A stretch of 28,718 nucleotides of DNA from Oscillospiraceae bacterium (GTDB lineage: Bacteria > Bacillota > Clostridia > Oscillospirales > Oscillospiraceae), in assembly GCA_016287555.1 (NCBI GenBank), contig JAEFAK010000001.1, positions 1 to 28,718 on the forward strand. Reading direction: 5' to 3'. Numbering within the stretch: the first letter of the stretch is position 1; every line of letters begins with the position of its first letter. The notes below the pieces were generated by a model, which saw only the letters and a program-made list of their open reading frames with translations, was not told the DNA's origin and ran no database searches. A program made the position numbers and the translations under genes. Positions 1-6,466 of the stretch are shown here, in pieces.

Positions 1-2039
1 GCGAGGGTGCGGTAGAGCATGGCGGCTATCTGGCCGCGGGTGCAGGGCTCCAGCGGGAGCAGCTCGCCCGCGTCGGTGCCCTGGACGATCTCGTTCATGA
101 CCATCCAGCAGAAGCTCTCATAGCTCCATTCGGGCACGTCGTCCTTGTCCGTGAAGTCGAGCTCGAAGGCCCACGCGCCCTCGAAGCCCTTGCCCTGCAG
201 CTTGAGCGTCCTGTAGAGGAAGGCGACGGTCATGGCGCGCTGGACCTTGAGCTCCGGCTCGAAGGTAGTCTCGGAGGTGCCGAGGGTCACTCCGTTCTCG
301 GCGGCCCAGAGGACGGCCTTGTAGTAATAGGCGTCGGGGTCTATGTCCGTGAAGGCGCATTCGGTCGTCGTCGGCTCGGGCTCGCCCAGCGTCCTCCAGA
401 GGAAGGTGACTGTCTGGGCGCGGTCGCATATGCCGTCGGGATCGAAGGTGGTGTCGCTCGTGCCGTTGGTGATGCCGTTGTCATAGAGATAGGCGACGGC
501 GTCATAGTAGTAATCGTCGGGATCGAGGTCCTCGAAGGGCAGGTCGCGGTAGAAGCGGAACTTGACCCAGACGTCGCTGGCCGGCATGACGAAGGTATAG
601 GTGCCGTCCTCGTTGTCGATGAACTCGACGGGCCTGCGGGCGTCGTCGGTGATCTCCAGCGGAGTGGCAAGGTAGCCCTCGTCGGGCTTGAGGGTTATCG
701 TGATCTCCGCGCCCTCGCCGGCGGCCTGCGCGCTCGCCCTGGCCTCGCCGTTCGTTATCTCCTTGGGCATGTTGATCCAGTAGCCGGGGACGAAGGGCGT
801 TGTGTCGGCGGAGATGACGACGTAGGTGGCGTTGGCAAAGTCAAATTCGGGCTCGCCTGTCGGCTGGGGAGCGGGAACGGCCGCGTCGGGATCGATGATG
901 CCCGGTCCGTAGACCTCGCCGCCCTTGGGAACGACGATCTCAAGCGGAGGCTCGATCACGATGCCGCGGCTCGACCAGAGGGCGTCGGTCTCGCCTTTGG
1001 CGGTCACGACGGTGTTCGCGCCGGAGATCTTGATCCCGGTCCCGTATTCGGGCTCAATTGCGCGAGGCTCGTCGTCGATGATCATCTCTCCCCTGCCGGT
1101 GCAGACGATGGCGCCGCTGCCCATTTCCCCATCGCTCCCGCCGGCGGTCGCGGTCACGACGGAATCAATGATGTCGATCGCGCCGCAGCCGTAGACTGCG
1201 ACGGCCATCGCGCCGCCCTTTGCGGTCGCGTTAAGCGAGCCGCCGAGCACGCCGACGTCGCCCTGGGCAAAGAGCGCGACGCTGGAGCCTTCGGGCAGGA
1301 ACGACTCTCCCATGCCGTCGAGATAGCCGGTCCCGTCGTACTCGACCTCGCCGGCCGTTAAGGTCACGGAAGCGCCGTCGATGATGAAATTGCCGTTGGC
1401 GACGACGGCGACGGCCATGGCGTCATTGTCGGGAATTTCGGCCTTGAGCGCGCCGGGCCCCTTGACAAAAACTGCGTCGGGCATATTGGCGATCGCCCGC
1501 GGCATGCCTAAGCTGCCCATGGCGACGATCGCGGGGCCTTTGCCGCCTGTCACGCTCAGGGTCGAGCCGGAGCGGAGGTCAAAAACAAGGCTCGCGGCCT
1601 CAATGCCGACGTCGCCGTATTCCGCGTCGGCCGAGACGCTGTTCGTCCCCTCGGAGACGATGGTCAGCGCGGCGGGGCGGGAGACGACGTCGTCGGAGCC
1701 GCGGAGAATGCCGGAGTAGTAGCCCTCGTAGTCGATGACGGGAGGAACGTAGTAACTGCGGGTCGCCTCTCCGGAACGGCGCACGTCGGGCATCGTGAAG
1801 CTTATGGTCGCGTTTTTGAGCAAGAGCGTGTTGTCGTCGGGGGTGTACTTGACCAGGCCGCCCGGTGCGCTGACGCCGGGGATGTCGGTCAGGTCGTCCT
1901 TGTTCTCGCTCGTTACCTCGACGCCGTTGATGTACAGGCCGTAATACTCCACGTCGTCTATCGTCGCGAAGGCGGCGACCGGCAGGAGCATCAGGCACAT
2001 CGCGAGGACGAGCAGCAGGCTCAGCAGTTTCTTCTTCAT
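1..2039 (-). CDS. Secreted S-layer homology (SLH) domain surface protein, C-terminus cut by window edge
   Basis: The frame is open from an ATG at 2039 to the left edge (679 codons), so only the extreme C-terminus is missing. Residues 1-25 form a signal peptide (MKKK, a leucine-rich core, then a likely AFA|T cleavage). Residues about 30-410 are Gly/Ala/Val-rich with repeated short beta-strand-like units (for example KNATISF, LTIVSEGTNSV). This resembles the beta-helix-like surface modules common in gut Clostridia. Residues about 430-497 look like a bacterial repeat domain (TLKPDEGYL, DNEDGTYTFVMPASDV). Three SLH repeats follow, starting near residues 502 (FEDLDPDDYYYDAV), 563 (FTDIDPDAYYYKAV) and 629 (FTDKDDVPEW). 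SLH domains normally anchor proteins to cell-wall polymers, so this is probably a non-covalently attached cell-surface protein; its ligand is unknown. It has its own promoter and an AAAGGA ribosome site. Confidence 0.9.
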   Translation of the reverse strand, partial: MKKKLLSLLLVLAMCLMLLPVAAFATIDDVEYYGLYINGVEVTSENKDDLTDIPGVSAPGGLVKYTPDDNTLLLKNATISFTMPDVRRSGEATRSYYVPPVIDYEGYYSGILRGSDDVVSRPAALTIVSEGTNSVSADAEYGDVGIEAASLVFDLRSGSTLSVTGGKGPAIVAMGSLGMPRAIANMPDAVFVKGPGALKAEIPDNDAMAVAVVANGNFIIDGASVTLTAGEVEYDGTGYLDGMGESFLPEGSSVALFAQGDVGVLGGSLNATAKGGAMAVAVYGCGAIDIIDSVVTATAGGSDGEMGSGAIVCTGRGEMIIDDEPRAIEPEYGTGIKISGANTVVTAKGETDALWSSRGIVIEPPLEIVVPKGGEVYGPGIIDPDAAVPAPQPTGEPEFDFANATYVVISADTTPFVPGYWINMPKEITNGEARASAQAAGEGAEITITLKPDEGYLATPLEITDDARRPVEFIDNEDGTYTFVMPASDVWVKFRFYRDLPFEDLDPDDYYYDAVAYLYDNGITNGTSDTTFDPDGICDRAQTVTFLWRTLGEPEPTTTECAFTDIDPDAYYYKAVLWAAENGVTLGTSETTFEPELKVQRAMTVAFLYRTLKLQGKGFEGAWAFELDFTDKDDVPEWSYESFCWMVMNEIVQGTDAGELLPLEPCTRGQIAAMLYRTL

Positions 2040-2099
2040 TAAAGAACCATCCTTTCTGTATGATGACTATGTGTGCAGCATAGGTATGCTCGCTTGAAT

Positions 2100-2128
2100 A
2101 TTATACAGCCCTGCGGCGGATAATGCAA
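2100..2128 (-). promoter_or_regulatory. Sigma-70-type promoter of the SLH protein gene
   Basis: On the minus strand TTGCAT (2123-2128) and TATAAT (2100-2105) are 17 bp apart. They lie 61 bp upstream of the ATG, in the gap before the phosphatase gene's terminator. Just downstream, 2077-2090 is an inverted repeat (AGCATA, GG, TATGCT) in the early transcribed region; it could be a small operator or a leader hairpin. Confidence 0.75.
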
Positions 2129-2163
2129 CATAAAATCCGCGTTTACCGCCGCCCTGCGCAGTT

Positions 2164-2194
2164 AAAAAGCCCGCTCCTGACAAAGCGGGCTTTT
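2164..2194 (-). terminator. Intrinsic terminator after the tyrosine phosphatase unit
   Basis: Eleven-bp perfect arms (2165-2175 and 2184-2194, AAAAGCCCGCT) flank an 8-nt loop. On the minus strand the hairpin ends in a T run. It starts six bases beyond the TAA stop of the phosphatase gene. The A/T-rich flanks could allow bidirectional function. Confidence 0.9.
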
Positions 2195-2199
2195 CGCTT

Positions 2200-2988
2200 T
2201 TATTCCAGATACTTGTTGCGGAATTTTTCGATGTCCTCGTCGAGCAGGCCGAGGCCCTCGTGCAGGAAGATGTCGAAATTGCCGAACTTCTCGTCAATGG
2301 CCTCCCAGAAGGCGAGCAGGTAGGCGGGCTCGGTGCCGAACATGCGGCGCATGGCGTCGTTGTCGGCCGCGCCGCCGGCGCTCGCGGAGATGCGCTCGAC
2401 GATGGCGTTTATCTCGTCGGCTATGTATTCGGCCGTCTTGAGATAGTTGACCATGATCTCCTCGCGCGGCAGGCCGAGGATCTCCTCGACGATGGCGGCG
2501 GTCGTGCCGGCGCGGTCCTTGCCGGCGGTGCAGTGCCAGAGGACGCCCTTCTCGTGCGGCTCGAGCATGACGCGGACGGCGCGCGCGTAGTGCGTCAGGC
2601 CGAAGTCGCTGCGGACGAACTTGCGGTAGGTGTCGGCCATGCGGGCGACGGCGGCCTCCGGGTCGTTGCGGAGATTGGCGAAGGGCGAGGGCGCCTCGGA
2701 CTTCTTGTCGCGGGTGACGCCGGCGCCTATGCCCTCGAGGATGGGGCTGAAGACGTTCTTCGCGCCGGGGATGTCGGCGTCGGGGCGCTCGACGCGCTCG
2801 TTTTCGGTGCGCAGGTCGATGACGGCGTCGACCATGGTCGCGAGCTTGGCTATGTCGGCGGGGCTCGCGTCGGCGAGCGCGCCGGAGCGGAAGAGCTTTC
2901 CGGAGACGATGGTGCGGCCGTCCCTGACCTTCTGGCCGCCGAGATCGCGCGTATTGCGCAGCTTTTCGAATTCGATCCTACGGTCCAT
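2200..2988 (-). CDS. Protein tyrosine phosphatase, Y_phosphatase3 (IphP/LipA-like) family
   Basis: This 262-residue protein has the N-terminal pattern of the family (NTRDLGG at 12-18, LFRSGAL at 32-38, VIDLRTENER near 57-65). The active-site loop is HCTAGKDRAG at 152-161, with nucleophile Cys153 and phosphate-binding Arg159. The Lys-Asp in the loop is typical of this bacterial family, whose members can hydrolyse phosphotyrosine and sometimes phosphoinositides. There is no signal peptide, so it probably acts in the cytoplasm. It is the last gene of a three-gene unit behind two membrane proteins, 27 bp after the previous stop, with an AAAGGGG ribosome site, and is followed by a strong terminator. 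The physiological substrate cannot be read from the sequence. Confidence 0.92.
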   Translation of the reverse strand: MDRRIEFEKLRNTRDLGGQKVRDGRTIVSGKLFRSGALADASPADIAKLATMVDAVIDLRTENERVERPDADIPGAKNVFSPILEGIGAGVTRDKKSEAPSPFANLRNDPEAAVARMADTYRKFVRSDFGLTHYARAVRVMLEPHEKGVLWHCTAGKDRAGTTAAIVEEILGLPREEIMVNYLKTAEYIADEINAIVERISASAGGAADNDAMRRMFGTEPAYLLAFWEAIDEKFGNFDIFLHEGLGLLDEDIEKFRNKYLE

Positions 2989-3015
2989 AAAATACCCCTT
3001 TATAATGAATTTTTA

Positions 3016-3507
3016 TTACTTGTCTTTTTTCTTTTCCGCCCGCAGGTCGAGCAGGATGAGCAGGAGGCAGCCGAGCCGCACGATAAAGCCTATGATAGCG
3101 GCGGGCCAGCCGGCGGCGATATTGAAATGCGCCGGGACGAGCCTCAATACGAGGTCCGCGGCGACGAGCGCCGCGAAGACGACGCGCACCTCGCGCGGAT
3201 GCTTCCCGCGCAGCAGACGGCGCGATACGACGCCGAACGCGAGCGCCAGCGCGAGCATCACGAAGTCGAAGACTATCTCGCTGGAGGTCAGGCGGTAGAG
3301 CCAGCTCAGGAAAAGGAGCTCCGCGCGCGGCAGGGACGCCGCTCCGACGTCGCAAAGGAAGGGCAGCACGCCGCCCCGCATGATGACGGAGGGATAGCCC
3401 GAGACGATGAAGATGTAGACGGCCGGCAGCAGCGCCGTCAGCGTCAGAATGCGGGAATAGAGACCCGCGCCCGTCATGCGGGCCCTCTCGTCGAAGCCGA
3501 ATCTCAT
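3016..3507 (-). CDS. Hypothetical multipass membrane protein (163 aa)
   Basis: I do not recognise this family. The protein has about four hydrophobic segments, near residues 19-38, 75-93, 108-124 and 130-153. It ends in a charged tail (DLRAEKKKDK), so the C-terminus is probably cytoplasmic. Its ATG overlaps the stop of the upstream gene by 4 bp (ATGA), which suggests translational coupling. It is followed by the tyrosine phosphatase gene. No catalytic motif is visible. A role as membrane partner to the neighbouring anchored protein is possible but only inferred from position. Confidence 0.75.
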   Translation of the reverse strand: MRFGFDERARMTGAGLYSRILTLTALLPAVYIFIVSGYPSVIMRGGVLPFLCDVGAASLPRAELLFLSWLYRLTSSEIVFDFVMLALALAFGVVSRRLLRGKHPREVRVVFAALVAADLVLRLVPAHFNIAAGWPAAIIGFIVRLGCLLLILLDLRAEKKKDK

Positions 3508-4136
3508 CCCGCGGCCTCCCCGAGCGTTCGGTCAAGGTAGCGCGACTCGAAATCGCAGGTCAGAGCATCCCCGTCGCGCAGGCGGAAGAGGACCTCCCCC
3601 GTCTCCGGATCGAGCCAGACGACGGTCGCCGCGTCGGACTCCGGGCGGATGCGCGAGCCCGCGGCGTAGAGCCTGCTCAGGGCGTTGGTCTTGGGGAAAT
3701 CCGAGGGAGACATGCATTCCGCGAGGCAGACGGGCTCGCCCGAGGCGCAGACTCCGCGCAGCGTCGCGTTTTTCATAAGCGTCGTCTTCTCGAAGGTGTT
3801 CAGGTCGACACAGACCACGCTGGGCACGGTCATCCCGAAGGGGGTCGAGCGCAGCTCGTTTATGATGAGCCTGTCGCCGAAGACGGCGGCGCCCCAGCCG
3901 TAGCCGTAGCGTCCGGCGAGCTTGAGCGTCCCGTTGACGGCGTCGCCGGTATACAGCCCGTCTTCAGCGAACGTCGAATAGCGGACGGAGAGCTCCGTCC
4001 CCTCTATGGGCTCGAAGACGTTGACGACGCTGCGGTCCGCCATGGTGACGAGGCGGATCGTAAAGAACATGCCTATCGCGGAGAAAATGAGCACGATGAG
4101 CACGAGCGCGTTGACGGAAAACTTGGAGTTATTCAA
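3504..4136 (-). CDS. Hypothetical membrane-anchored protein (210 aa), TTG start
   Basis: The reading frame has no ATG near its beginning. TTG at 4136 is chosen because it sits about nine bases behind a GAGAGG ribosome site and gives a sensible N-terminus (MNNSKFSVN) before one hydrophobic helix (residues about 9-29). The rest is probably extracytoplasmic. It contains beta-strand-like segments with Asp/Gly turns (VVCVDLNTFEKTTL, VVWLDPETGEVLFRL), which recall PQQ/WD-type propeller blades, but it is too short for a full propeller. No catalytic residues were recognised. It is the first gene of the three-gene unit ending in the tyrosine phosphatase and has its own promoter. Confidence 0.7.
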   Translation of the reverse strand: MNNSKFSVNALVLIVLIFSAIGMFFTIRLVTMADRSVVNVFEPIEGTELSVRYSTFAEDGLYTGDAVNGTLKLAGRYGYGWGAAVFGDRLIINELRSTPFGMTVPSVVCVDLNTFEKTTLMKNATLRGVCASGEPVCLAECMSPSDFPKTNALSRLYAAGSRIRPESDAATVVWLDPETGEVLFRLRDGDALTCDFESRYLDRTLGEAAG

Positions 4137-4180
4137 TGCGCGGGGCCTCTCTTTCGTGGTGATAGCGGGGGTAATAAGTT

Positions 4181-4209
4181 ATTTTAACATATCCGCGCGG
4201 ATTTGGGAA
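4181..4209 (-). promoter_or_regulatory. Promoter of the orf210-orf163-phosphatase unit with a palindrome in the spacer
   Basis: On the minus strand TTCCCA (4204-4209) and TAAAAT (4181-4186) are 17 bp apart, and a TGn extended -10 precedes TAAAAT. The spacer holds a perfect 12-bp palindrome, ATCCGCGCGGAT (4191-4202), which could be a repressor site. Confidence 0.55.
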
Positions 4210-4269
4210 GACAACGCGGCAAAGACTTCGCCTTCGAAGGCTTGCTCCGCATCTGCGAGGTGCGCGCAG

Positions 4270-4330
4270 GGGAGGGGCTTGCCCCTCCCGTCGTCTCTGC
4301 GGCGGGTCTCGGGAGGGGCAAGCCCCTCCC
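4270..4330. repeat. Pair of inverted G/C-rich hairpins
   Basis: Two 20-bp near-palindromes (4270-4289 and 4311-4330) have 9-bp perfect arms each (GGGAGGGGC / GCCCCTCCC). They differ only in the central TT versus AA, which makes them exact reverse complements, separated by 21 bp. RNA could fold either as two local hairpins or as one long hairpin. Confidence 0.9.
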
Positions 4331-4381
4331 CTACGTTTATTATTCTTGCCGGGGATCCTTCTCCGCAAAAACCTTTGCACT

Positions 4382-4400
4382 TTGCCGCAGACTGCGGCAA
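4382..4400. repeat. Perfect short inverted repeat
   Basis: TTGCCGCAG and CTGCGGCAA form 9-bp perfect arms around a single base. It is part of the intergenic repeat mosaic, with no adjacent gene start that would make it an obvious operator. Confidence 0.7.
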
Positions 4401-4454
4401 GAGAAGGGCGGCGCTCGTCGTGGATGCTGCCGCACCTCTCCTCCCCCGTCCTCT

Positions 4455-4487
4455 GTCATTGCGAGGAGCGAAGCGACGCGGCAATCC
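4455..4487. repeat. Dispersed 'CATTGCGAGGAGCGAAGCG' type repeat
   Basis: The segment starts GTCATTGCGAGGAGCG and ends CGCGGCAATCC, with ATTGC/GCAAT ends in inverted orientation. I recognise the pattern as one that recurs in intergenic DNA of many bacteria. Its presence elsewhere in this genome could not be checked. Confidence 0.6.
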
Positions 4488-4564
4488 TTACCTGCGAGGA
4501 GAAGACCCCTCATCCGGCGCTGCGCGCCGCCTTCCTCCGGGGGGGAAGCCTTTGACGAGGTCGC

Positions 4565-5359
4565 TTATATCGAGAGGATGTATCCCCCGTCGATGACCTG
4601 GACTGTGCCCGTCATCTGCGCGGAAGCCGGCGAGGCGAGGTAGACCGCCAGCGCGCCGACCTCGATGGGCTCGCCGAAGCGGCCGAGCGGCATCTGGTTG
4701 TTGATGTAGGTGAACATATCCGCGGGGATGAACTTGGAGAGCTCCGTGTTGAAGAAGCCCGGGGCTATGGCGTTGACGCGGATGTCGTATTTGCCGAGCT
4801 CGACGGCCATGCAGTGGGTGAAGTGGGCGACGGCGGCCTTCGCGCAGGAGTAGGGCGACATGGCCTGCGTCTTGTTGACGATGAAGGCGGCGTTGGAGGC
4901 GATGTTGACGATGCAGCCGCCCTTTCCGGCGTCGCGCATGCGCTTGCCGAACTCGTACGTCATGTGGACGGTGCCGTTGAGGTCGGTGTTGACGACGTTG
5001 TACCAGTCGGTCAGCTCCTCGTCCATGTCCAGCAGCTCGCTGACGCAGGAGACGCCCGCGTTGTTGACGAGGATATCCGTATCGCCGAACTCGGCCGTGA
5101 CCTTCGCGGCGGCGGCGCGCACGCTCTTAAGGTCGGTCACGTCGCAGTCGAAGGCGGCGTAGCTGCCGCCGTACTGCCTGAGAGACTCTATGGCCTCGGC
5201 GGCCTTGGCCCTGTCGCGGCAGAGGATGGCGACGTTGGCGCCGCTCTCGGCCATGGCTGTCGCTATACCGAGGCCGAGGCCGCGGTTGCCGCCGGTGATG
5301 ACGGCGTTCTTGCCGTCGAGCCGGAAAGCGTCCTTCATGCTCCTGATGGGAGATATCAT
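4565..5359 (-). CDS. Short-chain dehydrogenase/reductase (SDR), gluconate 5-dehydrogenase-like
   Basis: This 264-residue classical SDR has the Rossmann glycine motif TGGNRGLG at 22-29, a DCDVTD segment near 71-76 that contacts the adenine, and NNAG at 99-102. The catalytic residues are Ser155 (NIAS) and YSCAK at 170-174 (Tyr170, Lys174). The C-terminus has the usual RVNAIAPGFFNTEL and TGTVQVIDGGY. It should oxidise or reduce a sugar acid, polyol or similar alcohol with NAD(P). Overall look is closest to 2-deoxygluconate or gluconate 5-dehydrogenases, but the substrate cannot be fixed. The frame extends further upstream, but the ATG at 5359 has an AAAGGAAG ribosome site and matches normal family length. 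It is divergent from the metallo-hydrolase / alcohol dehydrogenase operon, so the three may serve one pathway. Confidence 0.9.
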   Translation of the reverse strand: MISPIRSMKDAFRLDGKNAVITGGNRGLGLGIATAMAESGANVAILCRDRAKAAEAIESLRQYGGSYAAFDCDVTDLKSVRAAAAKVTAEFGDTDILVNNAGVSCVSELLDMDEELTDWYNVVNTDLNGTVHMTYEFGKRMRDAGKGGCIVNIASNAAFIVNKTQAMSPYSCAKAAVAHFTHCMAVELGKYDIRVNAIAPGFFNTELSKFIPADMFTYINNQMPLGRFGEPIEVGALAVYLASPASAQMTGTVQVIDGGYILSI

Positions 5360-5402
5360 GGTATCATCTTCCTTTCGGCAGTTATTGCCCGGTTTTTCTT
5401 TT

Positions 5403-5431
5403 ATTTTACCATATCCCGCGCGAAAACGGGA
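5403..5431 (-). promoter_or_regulatory. Possible promoter of the SDR gene
   Basis: On the minus strand TAAAAT (5403-5408) has an upstream TGG (extended -10). A weak TCCCGT lies 17 bp further up (5426-5431). The spacer carries CGCGCGGGATATGG, closely similar to the spacer of the promoter at 4181-4209. Confidence 0.45.
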
Positions 5432-5460
5432 GCTTTTTTTCGCCGCGCGGGGAAAACATC

Positions 5461-5489
5461 TTGCCCGCCGGAGCGCGAAAAGGTATAAT
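5461..5489 (+). promoter_or_regulatory. Promoter of the metallo-hydrolase / alcohol dehydrogenase operon
   Basis: TTGCCC (5461-5466) and TATAAT (5484-5489) are 17 bp apart. A strong AAGGAGG ribosome site lies just before the ATG at 5543. Confidence 0.8.
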
Positions 5490-5542
5490 ATAAGAAGAAA
5501 CTGAAATTTTGCCCGCCTCGCGCGGAGAATAAGGAGGAAAGC

Positions 5543-6430
5543 ATGCAGACCATCACCGTCCGGCACGGCGAGGGCAAGCTCGCCACCAAAATTTTCGTCT
5601 CCTCGGAGGACGCCTTCAACGTCACCTCCGTCATCGTCATGGGGCAGAAGGAATGCGTCCTCATCGACTGCCAGTGGACCCGCGCCAACGCGCACAGGGT
5701 CATAGCCGAGATCATCGAGACGGGCCTTGAGCTCAAGGCCATCTACGTCACCCACGCCCACCCCGACCATTACTGGGGCCTCGGCGAGATAGCCGAAGCC
5801 TTCCCCAACGCCAAGTGCCTCGCGCCCGCGCCCGTCGTCACGCTCTACGCCCACCAGTACCAGCCGAAGCTCGACGAATGGACCGAGATAATCGGCGAGC
5901 GCAACCTCTGCCGCAAGATGTGCGACCGCCTCGAGGCCATCGACAAGGACTATATCGAGCTCGAGGGCGAGCGGCTGGAGATAATTCGCTGCATGGGCGA
6001 CCTCATGTGGAACACGATCGTCTGGATCCCGTCCATCAAGACCGTCGTCTGCTCGGACGTGCTGTTTTCCGACGCGCAGCCCTTCACCTGCGAGGTCAAC
6101 GCCGAGCAGCGCAAGCTCTGGCTCAAGGACATCGACGGGATATACTCGCTAGGGCCCGAGGTCATCATCCCCGGCCACATGCGCGAGGGGACGCCGCTCG
6201 ACGCGAGCGGGCTGGAGTTCATCCGCGCCTACCTTCTCGCGACCGAGGAGGAGATCGCCAACACCAATACCGCCGCCGAGTTCTACTACAACATGGCCCG
6301 CCGCTTCCCGACGGCCTCGCTGATGCACCTTTCCAACGAGATGAACGCCGAGGTCTTCAAGGGCGGCCGCGTCTGGGCCTGGAACGAGGACCCCGATCCG
6401 CGCTGGATGATGTTCCGCACCTGGGACTGA
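5543..6430 (+). CDS. Metallo-beta-lactamase-fold hydrolase with an incomplete metal site
   Basis: This 295-residue protein belongs to the metallo-beta-lactamase fold superfamily. The signature THAHPDHYWG is at 70-79, giving His71, His73, Asp75 and His76. The bridging Asp is probably Asp172 (VVCSDVLFS) and the last ligand His212 (IIPGHM). The histidine normally found between them (GHTPGS or GDTDH types) is not visible: the matching stretch reads MGDLMWNTIVWIP at 151-163. It may bind a single metal or use another residue. No signal peptide is present. It opens a two-gene operon, 36 bp before an iron-type alcohol dehydrogenase, and is divergent from an SDR. A role in hydrolysing a thioester, lactone or ester linked to that oxidation chemistry is only an inference. 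Confidence 0.88.
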   Translation: MQTITVRHGEGKLATKIFVSSEDAFNVTSVIVMGQKECVLIDCQWTRANAHRVIAEIIETGLELKAIYVTHAHPDHYWGLGEIAEAFPNAKCLAPAPVVTLYAHQYQPKLDEWTEIIGERNLCRKMCDRLEAIDKDYIELEGERLEIIRCMGDLMWNTIVWIPSIKTVVCSDVLFSDAQPFTCEVNAEQRKLWLKDIDGIYSLGPEVIIPGHMREGTPLDASGLEFIRAYLLATEEEIANTNTAAEFYYNMARRFPTASLMHLSNEMNAEVFKGGRVWAWNEDPDPRWMMFRTWD

Positions 6431-6466
6431 AAATAAGACACCATCAAAGAATGTGAGGTAATAAAA

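Larger units (their letters stand above)
4210..4564. repeat. Gene-free mosaic of dispersed intergenic repeats
   Basis: No credible gene lies between the two minus-strand genes here. The stretch is a patchwork of palindromic segments: two GGGAGGGGC hairpins (4270-4289 and 4311-4330) that are exact reverse complements of each other, an inverted repeat at 4382-4400, a TCATTGCGAGGAGCGAAGCG-type segment (4455-4487), and a CGGCGC hairpin (4515-4529). From memory, segments like these recur in intergenic regions of many bacterial genomes, and short frames across them give spurious proteins (ARSEATRQS, RHCEERSDAAI-like). The hairpins might also end transcription of the short-chain dehydrogenase gene, but no U-tract is obvious. 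Confidence 0.75.

Noticed and set aside
4203..4643. Several small open frames (for example with RHCEERSDAAI-like or ARSEATRQS peptides) in the gap
   Set aside because: These peptides are typical translations of dispersed intergenic repeats. Several frames and both strands are open, with no ribosome site or conservation pattern.
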